Below are positions 42,472-51,321 of a DNA stretch of 64,000 nt, piece by piece. The notes beneath the pieces are model-generated. The model was given only the letters and a program-made list of their open reading frames with translations, was not told the origin of the DNA and did not search any database. Origin of the DNA: Microbacterium trichothecenolyticum (GTDB lineage Bacteria; Actinomycetota; Actinomycetes; Actinomycetales; Microbacteriaceae); contig NZ_JYJA01000032.1 in NCBI RefSeq assembly GCF_000956465.1, positions 124,001-188,000 on the forward strand, written 5' to 3'. The translations under genes were made by a program, and so were the position numbers. How positions within the stretch are numbered: position 1 is the first letter of the stretch; each line of letters opens with the position of its first letter.

Positions 42472-43200
42472 ATGACCATCCGGATCGGGACGTCCGGCTG
42501 GAGTTACGACCACTGGGAGGGCGTGCTCTATCCGGTCGGTCTTGCTTCCGGAGCGCGGCTCTCCACGTACGCGTCCGCGTTCGACACCGTGGAGCTCAAC
42601 GCGAGTTTCTACCGCTGGCCGCCAGTCGGCGGCTTCCGCAGCTGGCGGCAACGGCTTCCTGACGGTTTCGCGATGTCGGTCAAGGCGCCCCGCGGCCTCA
42701 CCCACGCGAAGAAGCTCTATTCCCCCGAGGTGTGGGTGCAGCGGATGTCGGAGGGCTGGCATGAGCTCGGCGACAAGCGGGCTGTGGTGCTGGTCCAGCT
42801 GCCGCCGACGCTGCCGCGCGACGACGCACGGTTGCGCCACTTCCTCGAACGAGTGCCCGACTGGATGCGGATCGCGGTGGAGCTGCGTCATCCGACCTGG
42901 GAGGTGGAGGAAGTGTTCCGGCTGCTCGAGGATCACGGCGCCGCGTACTGCGTGATGAGCGGTGCGGGCCTGTCGTGCATCCTGCGGGCGACGGCCGACT
43001 TCGTCTACATCCGGCTGCACGGCCCGCACCATGACCATCTCTACCGTGGCTATTACTCCGACCAGGATCTGCAGTGGTGGGCGGAGCGCATCCGCGAATG
43101 GGATCGTTCGGGTCGGGACGTGTTCGCTTACTTCAACAACGACGGAGAGGGTAACGCCGTCCGCAACGCCCTCACCCTCAAACGCTTGCTCGGCGTCTAG
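42472..43200 (+). CDS. DUF72-family protein
   Basis: 242 residues, a TIM-barrel-like family of unknown enzymology. Conserved motifs: RIGTSGWSYDHWEGVLYP, TVELNASFYRWP, MSVKAPRGLTHAKKL, VELRHPTW, YIRLHGPHHDHLYRGYYSD, and FAYFNNDGEGNAVRNAL. Complete. It follows the SRPBCC gene at 27 nt. Confidence 0.92.
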   Translation: MTIRIGTSGWSYDHWEGVLYPVGLASGARLSTYASAFDTVELNASFYRWPPVGGFRSWRQRLPDGFAMSVKAPRGLTHAKKLYSPEVWVQRMSEGWHELGDKRAVVLVQLPPTLPRDDARLRHFLERVPDWMRIAVELRHPTWEVEEVFRLLEDHGAAYCVMSGAGLSCILRATADFVYIRLHGPHHDHLYRGYYSDQDLQWWAERIREWDRSGRDVFAYFNNDGEGNAVRNALTLKRLLGV

Positions 43201-43373
43201 AGGTCCGGGTTAGACGCTCGCGGGCCTATGAGGGAAGGCGAGGGATGGAGACCAGCCAGGTGGTGCCGGAGCTTAGGATCGGGCAATGCTCGTATCGCGA
43301 ATGATCGATGCGAAGTTGACCACCGACTGGAGTCGGAAGTGCCGCCCGGCGAGGCGAATGCTGGGTTGGAGAA

Positions 43374-43499
43374 TCACCAATCTTCGATCACCCCGGCATC
43401 GATCATCTCGGCGCGCAGTGCGTCCTCGAAGTCGTCGGCTTGATCACGCAGTTCGTCCTGGTCGAAGCCGTATCGGACGATGGGTCTGATCGTTCTCAT
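43374..43499 (-). CDS. 41-aa acidic small protein
   Basis: Reads MRTIRPIVRYGFDQDELRDQ and continues through DDFEDALRAEMIDAGVIEDW before TGA. GGAGG lies 9 nt upstream of ATG 43499. Good composition and an amphipathic helix (DQDELRDQADDFEDALRAEM) argue it is real although short. The rest of the gap 43201-43925 has no other gene I can support. Confidence 0.62.
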   Translation of the reverse strand: MRTIRPIVRYGFDQDELRDQADDFEDALRAEMIDAGVIEDW

Positions 43500-43925
43500 C
43501 TTCTTGTGCCTCCACGCTGATCCAGCGAATAGATTCTGCTTCTGCGCGTGAGACCGACGATGGGGCTTGACAGCGGCCGGCCCTTCCGCCCCGAGCGCAT
43601 CGCGTCACGCTCGGCCGTCACGCTGCCCCGGCGACGATGCGATCACCGACACGAAGGCGACCGCCGCCGTCACAGTCGATGACGAGTCCCGCGTTGGAGT
43701 TGGCCGCCAGCGCGAGCATCCCCTTCGGCGCGATATTCGTCGGCCTCGCCTTCTGGTCCTGACACCGACTCGAGGGCGCCGCCTTCTTTCGGACCGCCGG
43801 GGGATCGGGCGACCACTCACCCTAACGGGGGTGGTCCAGGCGGCTCAGCCGCGGATGGCGAGCTACGGTGGGGATAGAAAGCCGCGCAGGAGGATGCCCG
43901 TGGCCGCTACAGGTATGGCTGTCCG

Positions 43926-44531
43926 ATGTTGAGCGCCACGGCCATCGCAGCCATGACTGCGCTCGTCGCCGGCGGCATCACGGCTGGGCTGATCGCGATC
44001 CTTCATGTCCTCAAGCCCGAATATGAGCCGTCTTGGCGGATGATCAGCGAGTACTCCGTCGGGCGATACGGGTGGGTCATGCGCCTCGCCTTCGTCACGA
44101 TGGCCATCAGCCCCGCCGCGACGTGCGTCGCCTTGTGGCCGTTCGGCGGCGCGTGGACGATCGGACTTGCCGCCGTCGCGCTGGGCGCGCTCGGTGCAGC
44201 GTTCATCGACGCCGATCCGATCATGACTCCGCGTGCACAGGCCACGCCCGTGGGCAGGGCGCACACGGTCCTGGGCGGTGTGCTGCTGGCCGGCTTTCCG
44301 CCTGCGGCGCTGTTCGCAGGGGTTGGGGTGGCGCGCGCGCTCGGATCGGTGCTGGCAGTCGCTTCCGTTGTTCCGTTCGCCGGCCTGGTGTGGTTCCTCG
44401 TCGCCGCCGCCCCCGCGCACGGGAGGGGCGGCTCGCCTGGGATCCGAATCGGATGGCCGGACAGGTTCTGCTTTCTCGCCTACCTGGGATGGGTGGTGGT
44501 CGCCGCTATCGGTGTTCTGTCCGTCGTGTGA
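43926..44531 (+). CDS. DUF998-family membrane protein
   Basis: 201 residues, about six transmembrane helices (5-27, 50-72, 80-95, 115-140, 145-160, 178-200). The family motif HVLKPEYEPSWRMISEYSVG with GRYGW sits between helices 1 and 2, and HTVLGGVLL in the fourth. Function unknown in any organism I know. ATG 43926. The 401-nt gap after it (44532-44932) shows only weak open frames and no recognised element before the tRNA. Confidence 0.85.
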   Translation: MLSATAIAAMTALVAGGITAGLIAILHVLKPEYEPSWRMISEYSVGRYGWVMRLAFVTMAISPAATCVALWPFGGAWTIGLAAVALGALGAAFIDADPIMTPRAQATPVGRAHTVLGGVLLAGFPPAALFAGVGVARALGSVLAVASVVPFAGLVWFLVAAAPAHGRGGSPGIRIGWPDRFCFLAYLGWVVVAAIGVLSVV

Positions 44532-44932
44532 TGCAGCAGCGCCGTCGCGAACGCGGGGGCGGCGTCAAGTGCTGCCTCGGCCGACACCTCCGCCGAACCT
44601 TCAGTGCCCTGTATGACGACGCACTCGAAGAAGGACTCGCCTCGGGCTTCACCCTCTCCGTCGCGGGGAGGGGATGACCTCGGCGCCACTCGGCCCGTTG
44701 TATCGATGGAAATCGAAGCTTCGAAAGCCGGAACGTGACCGGTTGCAATCGCGACGGGCTCGAGGGCTTGAACTACGCGATCGGCCAGCAGACGGAGGCG
44801 GGGCCGCGGGCAATGGGCAGCGTGAACCCGTACGAGACGGCGAATGGCCGGGGCTACTGTGTCCGGCGAATGCCCGGGTCAGGCCTCCTAGCTCCGAAAT
44901 AAACCCCTGGTCAAGAAGGTAAAGAATGGTGT

Positions 44933-45004
44933 TGCCCCTGGAGGGACTCGAACCCCCAACCCTCTCCTTAGGACGGAGCTGCTCTTCCATTGAGCTACAG
45001 AGGC
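44933..45004 (-). tRNA. tRNA-Arg (anticodon CCT)
   Basis: On the minus strand the acceptor GCCTCTG pairs with CAGGGGC, discriminator A73 at 44933, D stem GCTC/GAGC, anticodon loop GTCCTAA (T33, CCT at 34-36), and T arm GGGGG-TTCGAGT-CCCTC (one G-T pair). It reads AGG codons, rare in this GC-rich genome. The anticodon stem has one mismatch at its top. CCA is not encoded. No integrase or attachment repeat is seen beside it. Confidence 0.93.
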
Positions 45005-45161
45005 AGGCGGCATCCAGTCTATGACGGGAAGTCCTGCCCGGCCCACGCGCGGCAAGGCGGCCCGATCGCGCGTACCGCCAGGCTCCCTCGCGCGGATACG
45101 GGGGCTCCGGAGCCCTGTCAAGACCTTGAGGCCCGGCTCCGCCCGGGAAAACAATGGGCTG

Positions 45162-45965
45162 ATGGTCATCACGGAGCGCTCCGCGTTCGAATTCGTCGGC
45201 GATTGGAGCGGACAGTTCATCGCCACGGCGATTCACAATGGGCACGACGTCCGGCCGGAGGTCGCGGCCGAGCTGATCCTGTCCGATGAGGATCGGCTCC
45301 GGGAGGAAGACCCGCACACCGATGAGATCGGCGCACTCGTCCCGGCCCGCGTCGTGGTGCGTCGGTCGCGCTTCGAGGTCGACCTGAACCGCTCGCGCGA
45401 GAAGGCCGTCTACCGTTCGGCGGAGGAGGCGTGGGGGCTGGAGGTCGTGCGTGATCCACCCCTCGATGGGGCTGTCGTCGCGCGATCTCTCGAGGTCTAC
45501 GACGCGTTCTACGGGGAGCTCGGCCGGCGACTGGACGTGGTCGCCGAACGCGGCCCGTTCGTGGTGTTCGACATCCACTCGTACAACCACCGCCGCGAGG
45601 GTGCGGCGGCGTCCGAGGCCCCCTGGGCTGAGAATCCCGAAGTGAACGTCGGCACGGGATCGCTCGACCGGGACCGCTTCGGATCCGTGGCGGACGCCTT
45701 CATCGACTCGCTCACTCAGGCCGGGACGTCAGCGGGACCACTCGACGTGCGCGAGAACGTCCGCTTCCGCGGGCAGCAGCTCGCCGCCTGGACACACGCT
45801 CGTTACCCAGGCAGGGCTGCCGTGCTCGCGCTGGAGTTCAAGAAGACGTTCATGGACGAGTGGACCGGCGAGGCGGATCACGCTCGCATCGACGAGCTCG
45901 CACGCGCGGTGGCGTCGACGATCCCAGCGCTTCGCGAAGCGCTCGTCGAGGTGGCGACACCGTGA
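45162..45965 (+). CDS. N-formylglutamate-amidohydrolase-like protein
   Basis: 267 residues. FVVFDIHSYNHRREG (D-x-H-S-Y motif), LAAWTHARYPGRAAVLALEF and TFMDEWTG are the family metal/substrate motifs. Members hydrolyse N-formylglutamate or related N-acyl amino acids. ATG 45162 is preferred (long upstream frame covers the tRNA gene's promoter side). The last base of its stop is within the start of DUF1704 (GTGA overlap), so they are coupled. With no histidine-utilisation genes nearby, the ligand is likely not N-formylglutamate itself. Confidence 0.85.
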   Translation: MVITERSAFEFVGDWSGQFIATAIHNGHDVRPEVAAELILSDEDRLREEDPHTDEIGALVPARVVVRRSRFEVDLNRSREKAVYRSAEEAWGLEVVRDPPLDGAVVARSLEVYDAFYGELGRRLDVVAERGPFVVFDIHSYNHRREGAAASEAPWAENPEVNVGTGSLDRDRFGSVADAFIDSLTQAGTSAGPLDVRENVRFRGQQLAAWTHARYPGRAAVLALEFKKTFMDEWTGEADHARIDELARAVASTIPALREALVEVATP

Positions 45966-47176
45966 CGAGCGACCCGACGCATGCCTCCGGCGCCGGCGGG
46001 CCCGAGACCGACGTCATCGAGAAGGGCGCGTTCTCGGCCGCCGACCTGGCGGCGGACCATGCCATGGCGTCGCTCGCGGGGACGGTGCGATTCCTGCTCG
46101 AGATGACACCGGTGAACGCGGACGACGTCCGTGCGCAGTTCCTTGCCGACCCCGAGGTCGACCCCGTGTTCGAGTATCGCGCCCTGGATGTCGACCCCGC
46201 GGTGCTCGATGCCCAGGTGGCTGCACTGCCGCTCGACGCCGTCAGCGACACCACCCTTGCGGCGCTGCTGCGCAACCGGCAGCGCGAGATGACATTGCGG
46301 GTGGAGATGTTGCGCGCCCGGAACACGCCCGAGTTCCTGCAGCTGTCGATCGCACAGTACGGGCCGGTGCTGCCGGCGCTCGTGGACATCGCCGGCGATC
46401 TGCTCAGCCGGCTCCCGTACGGGAAGCTCGAACAGGAATCCGTGGGCGCGGAGACGTTCCTCGCGGCTGCCAAGGCCGAGATCGCCCACTACCGGTCGAT
46501 CGACCCGGATGCGGAGCTCCACGCCGAGATCCGCGACGACGTCTCGGGCGTGCTGGTCGAGGGCAACACACTCCTCATCTCGCGGAACGCGGCCGTGGCC
46601 GCCCCCCGCGTCGATGCCCTCCTGCAGCACGAAGTGGGCACACACCTCGTGACGCAGGTCAACGGCCTCGCGCAGCCCATCCGCATGCTCGGCGCCGGGC
46701 TTGCTCACTACGACGAGACGCAGGAGGGCCTCGCGGTTCTCGCGGAGATCGCGTGCGGCGGGCTGACCGCTTCTCGGCTGCGCCAACTCGCGGCGCGTGT
46801 GGTCGCGGTGCACGCGCTGGTGGGCGGCGCGAGCTTCGTCGAGACGTATCGTCTGCTCACCGGTCACGGCCTGCCCGCGGGCAGCGCCTACAGCGTCGCC
46901 ATGCGGGTGTACCGAGCCGGCGGATTCACCAAGGACGCCATCTACCTGCGCGGGCTGCTGGCCCTCCTGGAGCACGTGGCGCATGGCGGTGTGCTCGACC
47001 TCCTCTTCCTGGGCAAGTTCTCACTCGAGGACCTGCCTCTCGTGCAGGACCTGGCAGACCGCGGGCTGCTCGCACCGGCTCGCCTCACGCCGCGCTACCT
47101 GTCGGAGGCTCAGACGGCCGGCAGGATTCACGATGCTGCCCGTGCCGACGACCTGGTGTCGCTGGTCAACGCCTAG
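45962..47176 (+). CDS. DUF1704 metallopeptidase (MATCAP-like, QEGLA motif)
   Basis: 404 residues. The zinc motif H223-E-V-G-T-H228 and the downstream E252-T-Q-E-G-L (QEGLA) are those of DUF1704; the eukaryotic member MATCAP is a tubulin tyrosine carboxypeptidase, so a peptide- or amide-cleaving role is likely. NCBI-style names call it flavohemoglobin expression-modulating. Starts at GTG 45962 overlapping the amidohydrolase stop. It is flanked by an amidohydrolase and an ATP-grasp ligase, suggesting trimming of a ligated product (inference). No signal peptide. Confidence 0.87.
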   Translation: MTSDPTHASGAGGPETDVIEKGAFSAADLAADHAMASLAGTVRFLLEMTPVNADDVRAQFLADPEVDPVFEYRALDVDPAVLDAQVAALPLDAVSDTTLAALLRNRQREMTLRVEMLRARNTPEFLQLSIAQYGPVLPALVDIAGDLLSRLPYGKLEQESVGAETFLAAAKAEIAHYRSIDPDAELHAEIRDDVSGVLVEGNTLLISRNAAVAAPRVDALLQHEVGTHLVTQVNGLAQPIRMLGAGLAHYDETQEGLAVLAEIACGGLTASRLRQLAARVVAVHALVGGASFVETYRLLTGHGLPAGSAYSVAMRVYRAGGFTKDAIYLRGLLALLEHVAHGGVLDLLFLGKFSLEDLPLVQDLADRGLLAPARLTPRYLSEAQTAGRIHDAARADDLVSLVNA

Positions 47177-47199
47177 CCACCCCTGCTTGAGGAGCCCAC

Positions 47200-48243
47200 A
47201 TGAGAATCGGTTTCGTCGTCAACGACATCGCCACGGAGCAGCCCATCTACTCGACGACGCGTCTCGCGATGAGCGCTGCCGCACGCGGGCACGACGTGTG
47301 CCTCATGGGTCTTCGGGACTTCGGCTACGAACCCGACGGATCGCTCTCGGCGATCACCGCGACCGCGACCTCCGGCAAGCGCTACCGGTCGCTCGAGCGC
47401 TACCTCGAAGACGTGCAGTCCGCGACCCGGGCGCGCACCGGGCTCGACGACTTCGATGTGCTCATGCTCCGCGCCGACCCGGCGGCCGAAGCCGCGGACA
47501 CGGCGTGGGCGAGCACGGCCGGGCTGGCGTTCGGGCGGATGGTCGCCGAGACGGGCGTCCTCGTCGTCAACGATCCGCGCTCCCTGGCCGACGCCACGTC
47601 GAAGGCGTATTTCCAGCACTTCCCGGAGGTGGTGCGCCCGCGCACGCTGATCACACGCGACGAGGAGCGGGTCCGCGAGTTCATCGACGAGCTCGGGGGG
47701 CGTGCGGTGCTCAAGCCCCTGCAGGGCTCGGGTGGTTCCGGTGTGTTCCTGGTCGACCTGAAGCGGGAACGGAACATCGCCCAGATCGTCGAGGCGATCG
47801 CCCGCGACGGGTACGTGGTGGCTCAGGAGTACCTTCCCGCGGCGAAGGACGGCGACGTGCGGATGTTCGTGATGAACGGCCGAGCGCTCGAGATCGATGG
47901 CGTGCACGCCGCATTCCGCCGGAGGCCCGGGGAGACGGATGTGCGGTCGAACATGTCCGTCGGCGGGAAGGCCGAGGCGGTGAGGGTCACCGACGAGATG
48001 CTCCACCTGGTGGATGCGGTACGCCCGAAGCTCCTCGCCGACGGCATGTTCCTCGTCGGACTGGACATCGCGGGCGACAAGCTGATGGAGGTCAACGTGT
48101 TCTCGCCCGGGGGCCTCGGATCCTGTGCCGCGTTGTACGGCATCGACTTCGCCTCGGCAGTCATCGACGACCTGGAGCGCAAGACAGGGATGCGCGAGCA
48201 CTACGGCAGTGAATTCCCCAACGTCCAGCTCGCGACCGCGTGA
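47200..48243 (+). CDS. ATP-grasp ligase, glutathione-synthetase-like
   Basis: 347 residues. The N-terminus MRIGFVVNDIATEQPIYSTT and the ATP-grasp core GGRAVLKPLQGSGGSGVFLV, YVVAQEYLPAAKDGDVRMFV, LVGLDIAGDKLMEVNVFSPG (metal site D...N) are as in GshB/RimK types. It should form an amide bond between a carboxylate and an amine using ATP. GAGGAG lies ahead of ATG 47200. Third gene of the operon with the amidohydrolase and DUF1704. No gamma-glutamylcysteine ligase is nearby, so not classical glutathione synthesis. Confidence 0.88.
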   Translation: MRIGFVVNDIATEQPIYSTTRLAMSAAARGHDVCLMGLRDFGYEPDGSLSAITATATSGKRYRSLERYLEDVQSATRARTGLDDFDVLMLRADPAAEAADTAWASTAGLAFGRMVAETGVLVVNDPRSLADATSKAYFQHFPEVVRPRTLITRDEERVREFIDELGGRAVLKPLQGSGGSGVFLVDLKRERNIAQIVEAIARDGYVVAQEYLPAAKDGDVRMFVMNGRALEIDGVHAAFRRRPGETDVRSNMSVGGKAEAVRVTDEMLHLVDAVRPKLLADGMFLVGLDIAGDKLMEVNVFSPGGLGSCAALYGIDFASAVIDDLERKTGMREHYGSEFPNVQLATA

Positions 48244-48266
48244 CGATCAGGACGGCGCACGACAAA

Positions 48267-48298
48267 GGCCCCGACACCCGATAACGGATGCCGGGGCC
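48267..48298. terminator. bidirectional terminator between convergent genes
   Basis: GGCCCCG (48267-48273) and CGGGGCC (48292-48298) form a stem around a smaller CCG-ATAA-CGG hairpin. The plus side has no clear T tract; the minus side runs into CCTTTGTC, serving the Fe-S-type gene. Confidence 0.7.
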
Positions 48299-48311
48299 CG
48301 AAGCGCCGAGA

Positions 48312-48593
48312 TCAGCCCTGGGTTCCCAGGGCGAAGCGCACGGCACCGTCGTTCGACAGTTCGGCGTCGAGCACGCGGTCGTCGAGCGCGGCCGCAGCCC
48401 TCTCGTCGAGGAAGACGCGGGCGCCTCCCTCGGTGACGACAGTGTCGGCCGGCCCCGGGGCAGGCGCGACGCTCAGCTCGAATCCTTCCGAGCCCCCAGT
48501 GTCGCGGATTCGCACACCGCCCTCGTCAGCAAGGGGCACACGGGCGACGAGTTCTTCGACGGCCTCGGCGGCGGTCTGGGTCAGCGTGAGCAT
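48312..48593 (-). CDS. HesB/IscA-like small protein lacking the Cys ligands
   Basis: 93 residues. MLTLTQTAAEAVEELVARVP, GGVRI and GGARVFLDERAAAALDD with a final ELSNDGAVRFAL follow the Fe-S scaffold (HesB/IscA) pattern. No cysteine is present, so it cannot bind a cluster like IscA; this subgroup is common in actinobacteria. AAAGGA precedes ATG 48593. Confidence 0.78.
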   Translation of the reverse strand: MLTLTQTAAEAVEELVARVPLADEGGVRIRDTGGSEGFELSVAPAPGPADTVVTEGGARVFLDERAAAALDDRVLDAELSNDGAVRFALGTQG

Positions 48594-48748
48594 GCTTTTC
48601 CTTTCCGTTTGCGGTTCCGGACCGGCCACGATTCCGAGATCGACGTCGGGATGCAACCTCTACGCGCCGTGCGGCGTGCATTCGGAGGGACTTCCCACGT
48701 TCGGTCGCCGCCCGCAGCCCGGCGCATGCGGCGACCGAAACCGCCGGA

Positions 48749-50512
48749 TCAGGGACGGCGGCCGCCGCCGCCCATGCCGCCGCCCATGCCTCCGCCGGAC
48801 ACGTCGACCCCCTCCGACACCGTCGCCGCCGTCACGCCGTTCACCGTGATCGTGAACGACCCGCCGTCGGCGACCCCGGGCCCGCTGTAGAACACGGCGC
48901 CGAAGCTCTGATCGGCGTCGAAGCTCGCGATCACGGTGCCCGAGGCATCCGTCACCTCAACGGTGTCGCCCGCCGAACCGCTGGCGGTCGCGGCGACCCA
49001 CTGCTGGGAACCCGTCGGCGTCACCAGCACGGATCCTGCGACGAACACCTCGCCGCCGTCGATCGTGATCGCGCCGTTGGCGTCGAGCGCGCCCTGGCCG
49101 CCGGCCGAGCTCGGACCGCTGACGACCGTGGTCCCACCGGTGATCGAGATCGTGCCGTTCGAGTCGAGGCCGTCGCCGACCGCGGCCACGCGCACGTTCC
49201 CGCCGGAGATCGTGATGGTCTCGCCGGTGTCCTGCTCGCCGCCGCCGCCCATGCCGCCGCCCTGCGTGTCGGAGGCGGTCCCGCCGGCGCCGTTCACGCC
49301 GTCGTCGCTCGACGTGATGTCGACCGTGCCGCCCGAGATGGCGACATCCGTCGCCTCGAGGCCTTCATTCGACTCCGCGACCGTGACGTCGCCGTCGCGG
49401 ATCTCGAGCCGCTGCTCGGCGTGGATGCCGTCGTCGCCCGCGGACACGGTGACGGTCCCGCCGCCGATGCCGACCGATCCGTCGGAGTGGACGGCGTCGT
49501 CGGCCGCCTCGATCGTGACGTCGCCGCCGTCGATCGCGACGACGACGCCCGCGGTGACCCCCTTGGGGGAGTCGTCCGAGGTCGAGGCATCCGTCCCCGC
49601 GGTGAGGGACAGGGTGCCGCCCGTGACGACGGCGTCCGTCGCCGCGGCGATGGCGTCGTCACCGCTCGCGGCCGTCACGGTGCCGCCGGTGATCGCGACG
49701 AAGCCCTGTGCGGCGTCGTCGGCCTGGTCGCTCTTGAACGCATCGCCGCCGGCGGTGAGTTCGAGCGTGCCGCCTTCGACGGTGAGCGAGTCCTTGCCCC
49801 GCAGTGCGTCATCGGCCGCGTCGACCGTAATCTCGCCCGACAGGATCACCAGGTCGTCCGTGCTCGTGACGCCGTCGTTCCCATTGCCCGAGACCGAGAG
49901 CGCGCCGGTGCCCGAGATCGTGAGGTCGGTGTCGGCGTAGATCGCGGCGTTCGCATCGGCGCCGTCAGCGTACGACGACGCGTCCGAGACGCTGTTCTCA
50001 CTGCCGGCCGCCAGCGAGATGGCGACGTCATCCGCGCTCGTCACGGTGATGGCAGGGGAGTCGGATGCTGCGATCTCGACGTCGTCGAGGATCAGCACGA
50101 CCTGCGCGTCCCCGGGCGCGGCGACCACCACCTGGCCGTCGAGCGATCCGGAGAGCCGGAACACCCCGGCCTCCGTGATGGTGACGGTAGAGCCGTCGAC
50201 GCTCACGGCCCCGGAGTCGCTCGACGCGGAGCTGCCCGAGAGCGTGATGTCCGCGGCATCCGTCTCGCTCCACTCGTCGTCCTTCACGACCGTGACGTCG
50301 GCGTTCGCGGCGAGCACGGCCGCCGCGCTGAGGTCGGAGTCGACGACTGCCGCGGTCTCGGTGGTCGTGGCGTCGGTGGTCGCGGTGTTCGTCGATGCGA
50401 CGGTCTGCGTCGCGCAGCCGGCGAGCACCAGCGCGGCGACGGCCAGGGGCGCGGCCGCCAGGATCAGGCGGCGACGGTGCTCGATAGGGCGGCGGTGGGG
50501 CTGGCGGGGCAT
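48749..50512 (-). CDS. lipoprotein with repeated beta-helix carbohydrate-binding-like domain
   Basis: 587 residues. The signal peptide ends in a lipobox (AALVLAGCATQT, Cys near 31). Most of the protein is about ten repeats of roughly 20 residues of the type S-G-G-T-V-x-V-x-A-x-D-D-[AG]-[IVF], consistent with a right-handed beta-helix with Asp-rich turns (possibly Ca2+-binding), the DUF4353/carbohydrate-binding family. The C-terminus is Gly-Met-rich (SGGGMGGGMGGGGRRP), anchored or spacer-like. AAGGAG precedes ATG 50512. Its start lies inside the end of the VTC gene (49-nt overlap). Confidence 0.87.
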   Translation of the reverse strand: MPRQPHRRPIEHRRRLILAAAPLAVAALVLAGCATQTVASTNTATTDATTTETAAVVDSDLSAAAVLAANADVTVVKDDEWSETDAADITLSGSSASSDSGAVSVDGSTVTITEAGVFRLSGSLDGQVVVAAPGDAQVVLILDDVEIAASDSPAITVTSADDVAISLAAGSENSVSDASSYADGADANAAIYADTDLTISGTGALSVSGNGNDGVTSTDDLVILSGEITVDAADDALRGKDSLTVEGGTLELTAGGDAFKSDQADDAAQGFVAITGGTVTAASGDDAIAAATDAVVTGGTLSLTAGTDASTSDDSPKGVTAGVVVAIDGGDVTIEAADDAVHSDGSVGIGGGTVTVSAGDDGIHAEQRLEIRDGDVTVAESNEGLEATDVAISGGTVDITSSDDGVNGAGGTASDTQGGGMGGGGEQDTGETITISGGNVRVAAVGDGLDSNGTISITGGTTVVSGPSSAGGQGALDANGAITIDGGEVFVAGSVLVTPTGSQQWVAATASGSAGDTVEVTDASGTVIASFDADQSFGAVFYSGPGVADGGSFTITVNGVTAATVSEGVDVSGGGMGGGMGGGGRRP

Positions 50513-51321
50513 GATGCGTTCTCCTTGGTGATGGCGATGGTCGGGTGGGTTGTGTGCGCGGCGCGGTGCGTGATGTCGAACGGACCGCGCAGCAGCCGCG
50601 CCCAGCGATTGCGGGGGAGGGTCGGATGAAGCGCCGCGAGGCCGGTGGCGTACTTGCTCACCGTCGCGGGCCGATGACCGGCCCGCCACAGCGCGCGGTC
50701 CACATCGGACGGCCGGGCGCCCGATTTTGTCTCGACGATGGCGAGGCCGGGAAGGGCGAAACCGCCCCCGTCGGGCTCGATCCACTCGAGCGCGATGTCG
50801 ATGGTGGCGCGGCCCGCTCCGCCGGCGGCGAGCAGGGTGGCTCGGCGGTAGCGGGTCAGCAGCGTCGCGTCGAGTTCATCCGCCCGGTCTGCGGCGACCC
50901 CGATCGCCGCGAACGCGTCCGCCACATCGTCGCGGGCGTCGTCGGTGAGCCGGTCGCGGTGTCGCGGGTCGTACTCGTCGCGGTCCTTGACGGTCGTGCC
51001 ACGGGCGCCGCGCGTCTTGATCTCGAGGTAGGACGTGCCTGTGTCGAGGTAGCTGCGCGTGCGCAGCTTGAAGCGTCGTCGTCGTGGCTGCGCGGCCATG
51101 TGGAAGCTCAGTAGGTCGGGGGTGTCGAAGTACACGGACTCGTATGCGAAGTCGCGGGCGCCATCGATCTCGAGCACACGAGTGCCGGGGTCGAGCGCGG
51201 CGAGCACCGGTTCGAGGCCCGCGCGCGGCACGACGTACTTCCTGTCGACGCGAGTGAGGAGGGATGCCTCGGCCACGAGCGCGTCGAGCGAGACCCGGTC
51301 GAAGCGGTCCAAGGCGGTCAT
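50464..51321 (-). CDS. VTC-domain polyphosphate-polymerase-like protein
   Basis: 285 residues. The catalytic tunnel motifs of the VTC/CYTH-like domain are present: LTRVDRKYVVP, YESVYFDTPDLLSFHMAAQP, FKLRTRSYLDTGTSYLEIKT, VKDRDEYDPRHRDRL, LEWIEP and a final VETKSG. In yeast VTC4 this fold makes polyphosphate from ATP. It starts with an ATGA overlap to the DUF4956 stop, and its tail overlaps the lipoprotein start. Usually paired with DUF4956 and a CotH-like or carbohydrate-binding partner, as here. Confidence 0.9.
   Translation of the reverse strand: MTALDRFDRVSLDALVAEASLLTRVDRKYVVPRAGLEPVLAALDPGTRVLEIDGARDFAYESVYFDTPDLLSFHMAAQPRRRRFKLRTRSYLDTGTSYLEIKTRGARGTTVKDRDEYDPRHRDRLTDDARDDVADAFAAIGVAADRADELDATLLTRYRRATLLAAGGAGRATIDIALEWIEPDGGGFALPGLAIVETKSGARPSDVDRALWRAGHRPATVSKYATGLAALHPTLPRNRWARLLRGPFDITHRAAHTTHPTIAITKENASCPASPTAALSSTVAA

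Noticed and set aside
43679..43762. 27-aa hydrophobic plus-strand frame ending LAFWS
   Set aside because: It has no ribosome site and no evidence of conservation; a chance hydrophobic stretch is likely.
43567..43932. 121-codon plus-strand frame before the DUF998 gene
   Set aside because: Arg/Pro-rich composition and overlap with the next gene's promoter region; no motif.
44480..44689. 69-codon minus-strand frame containing ESFFECVVIQ
   Set aside because: It looks partly protein-like but overlaps the DUF998 3' end and has no clear start or family.
44890..45020. Integration site at tRNA-Arg(CCT)
   Set aside because: No integrase gene and no repeated tRNA 3' end were found in the window.
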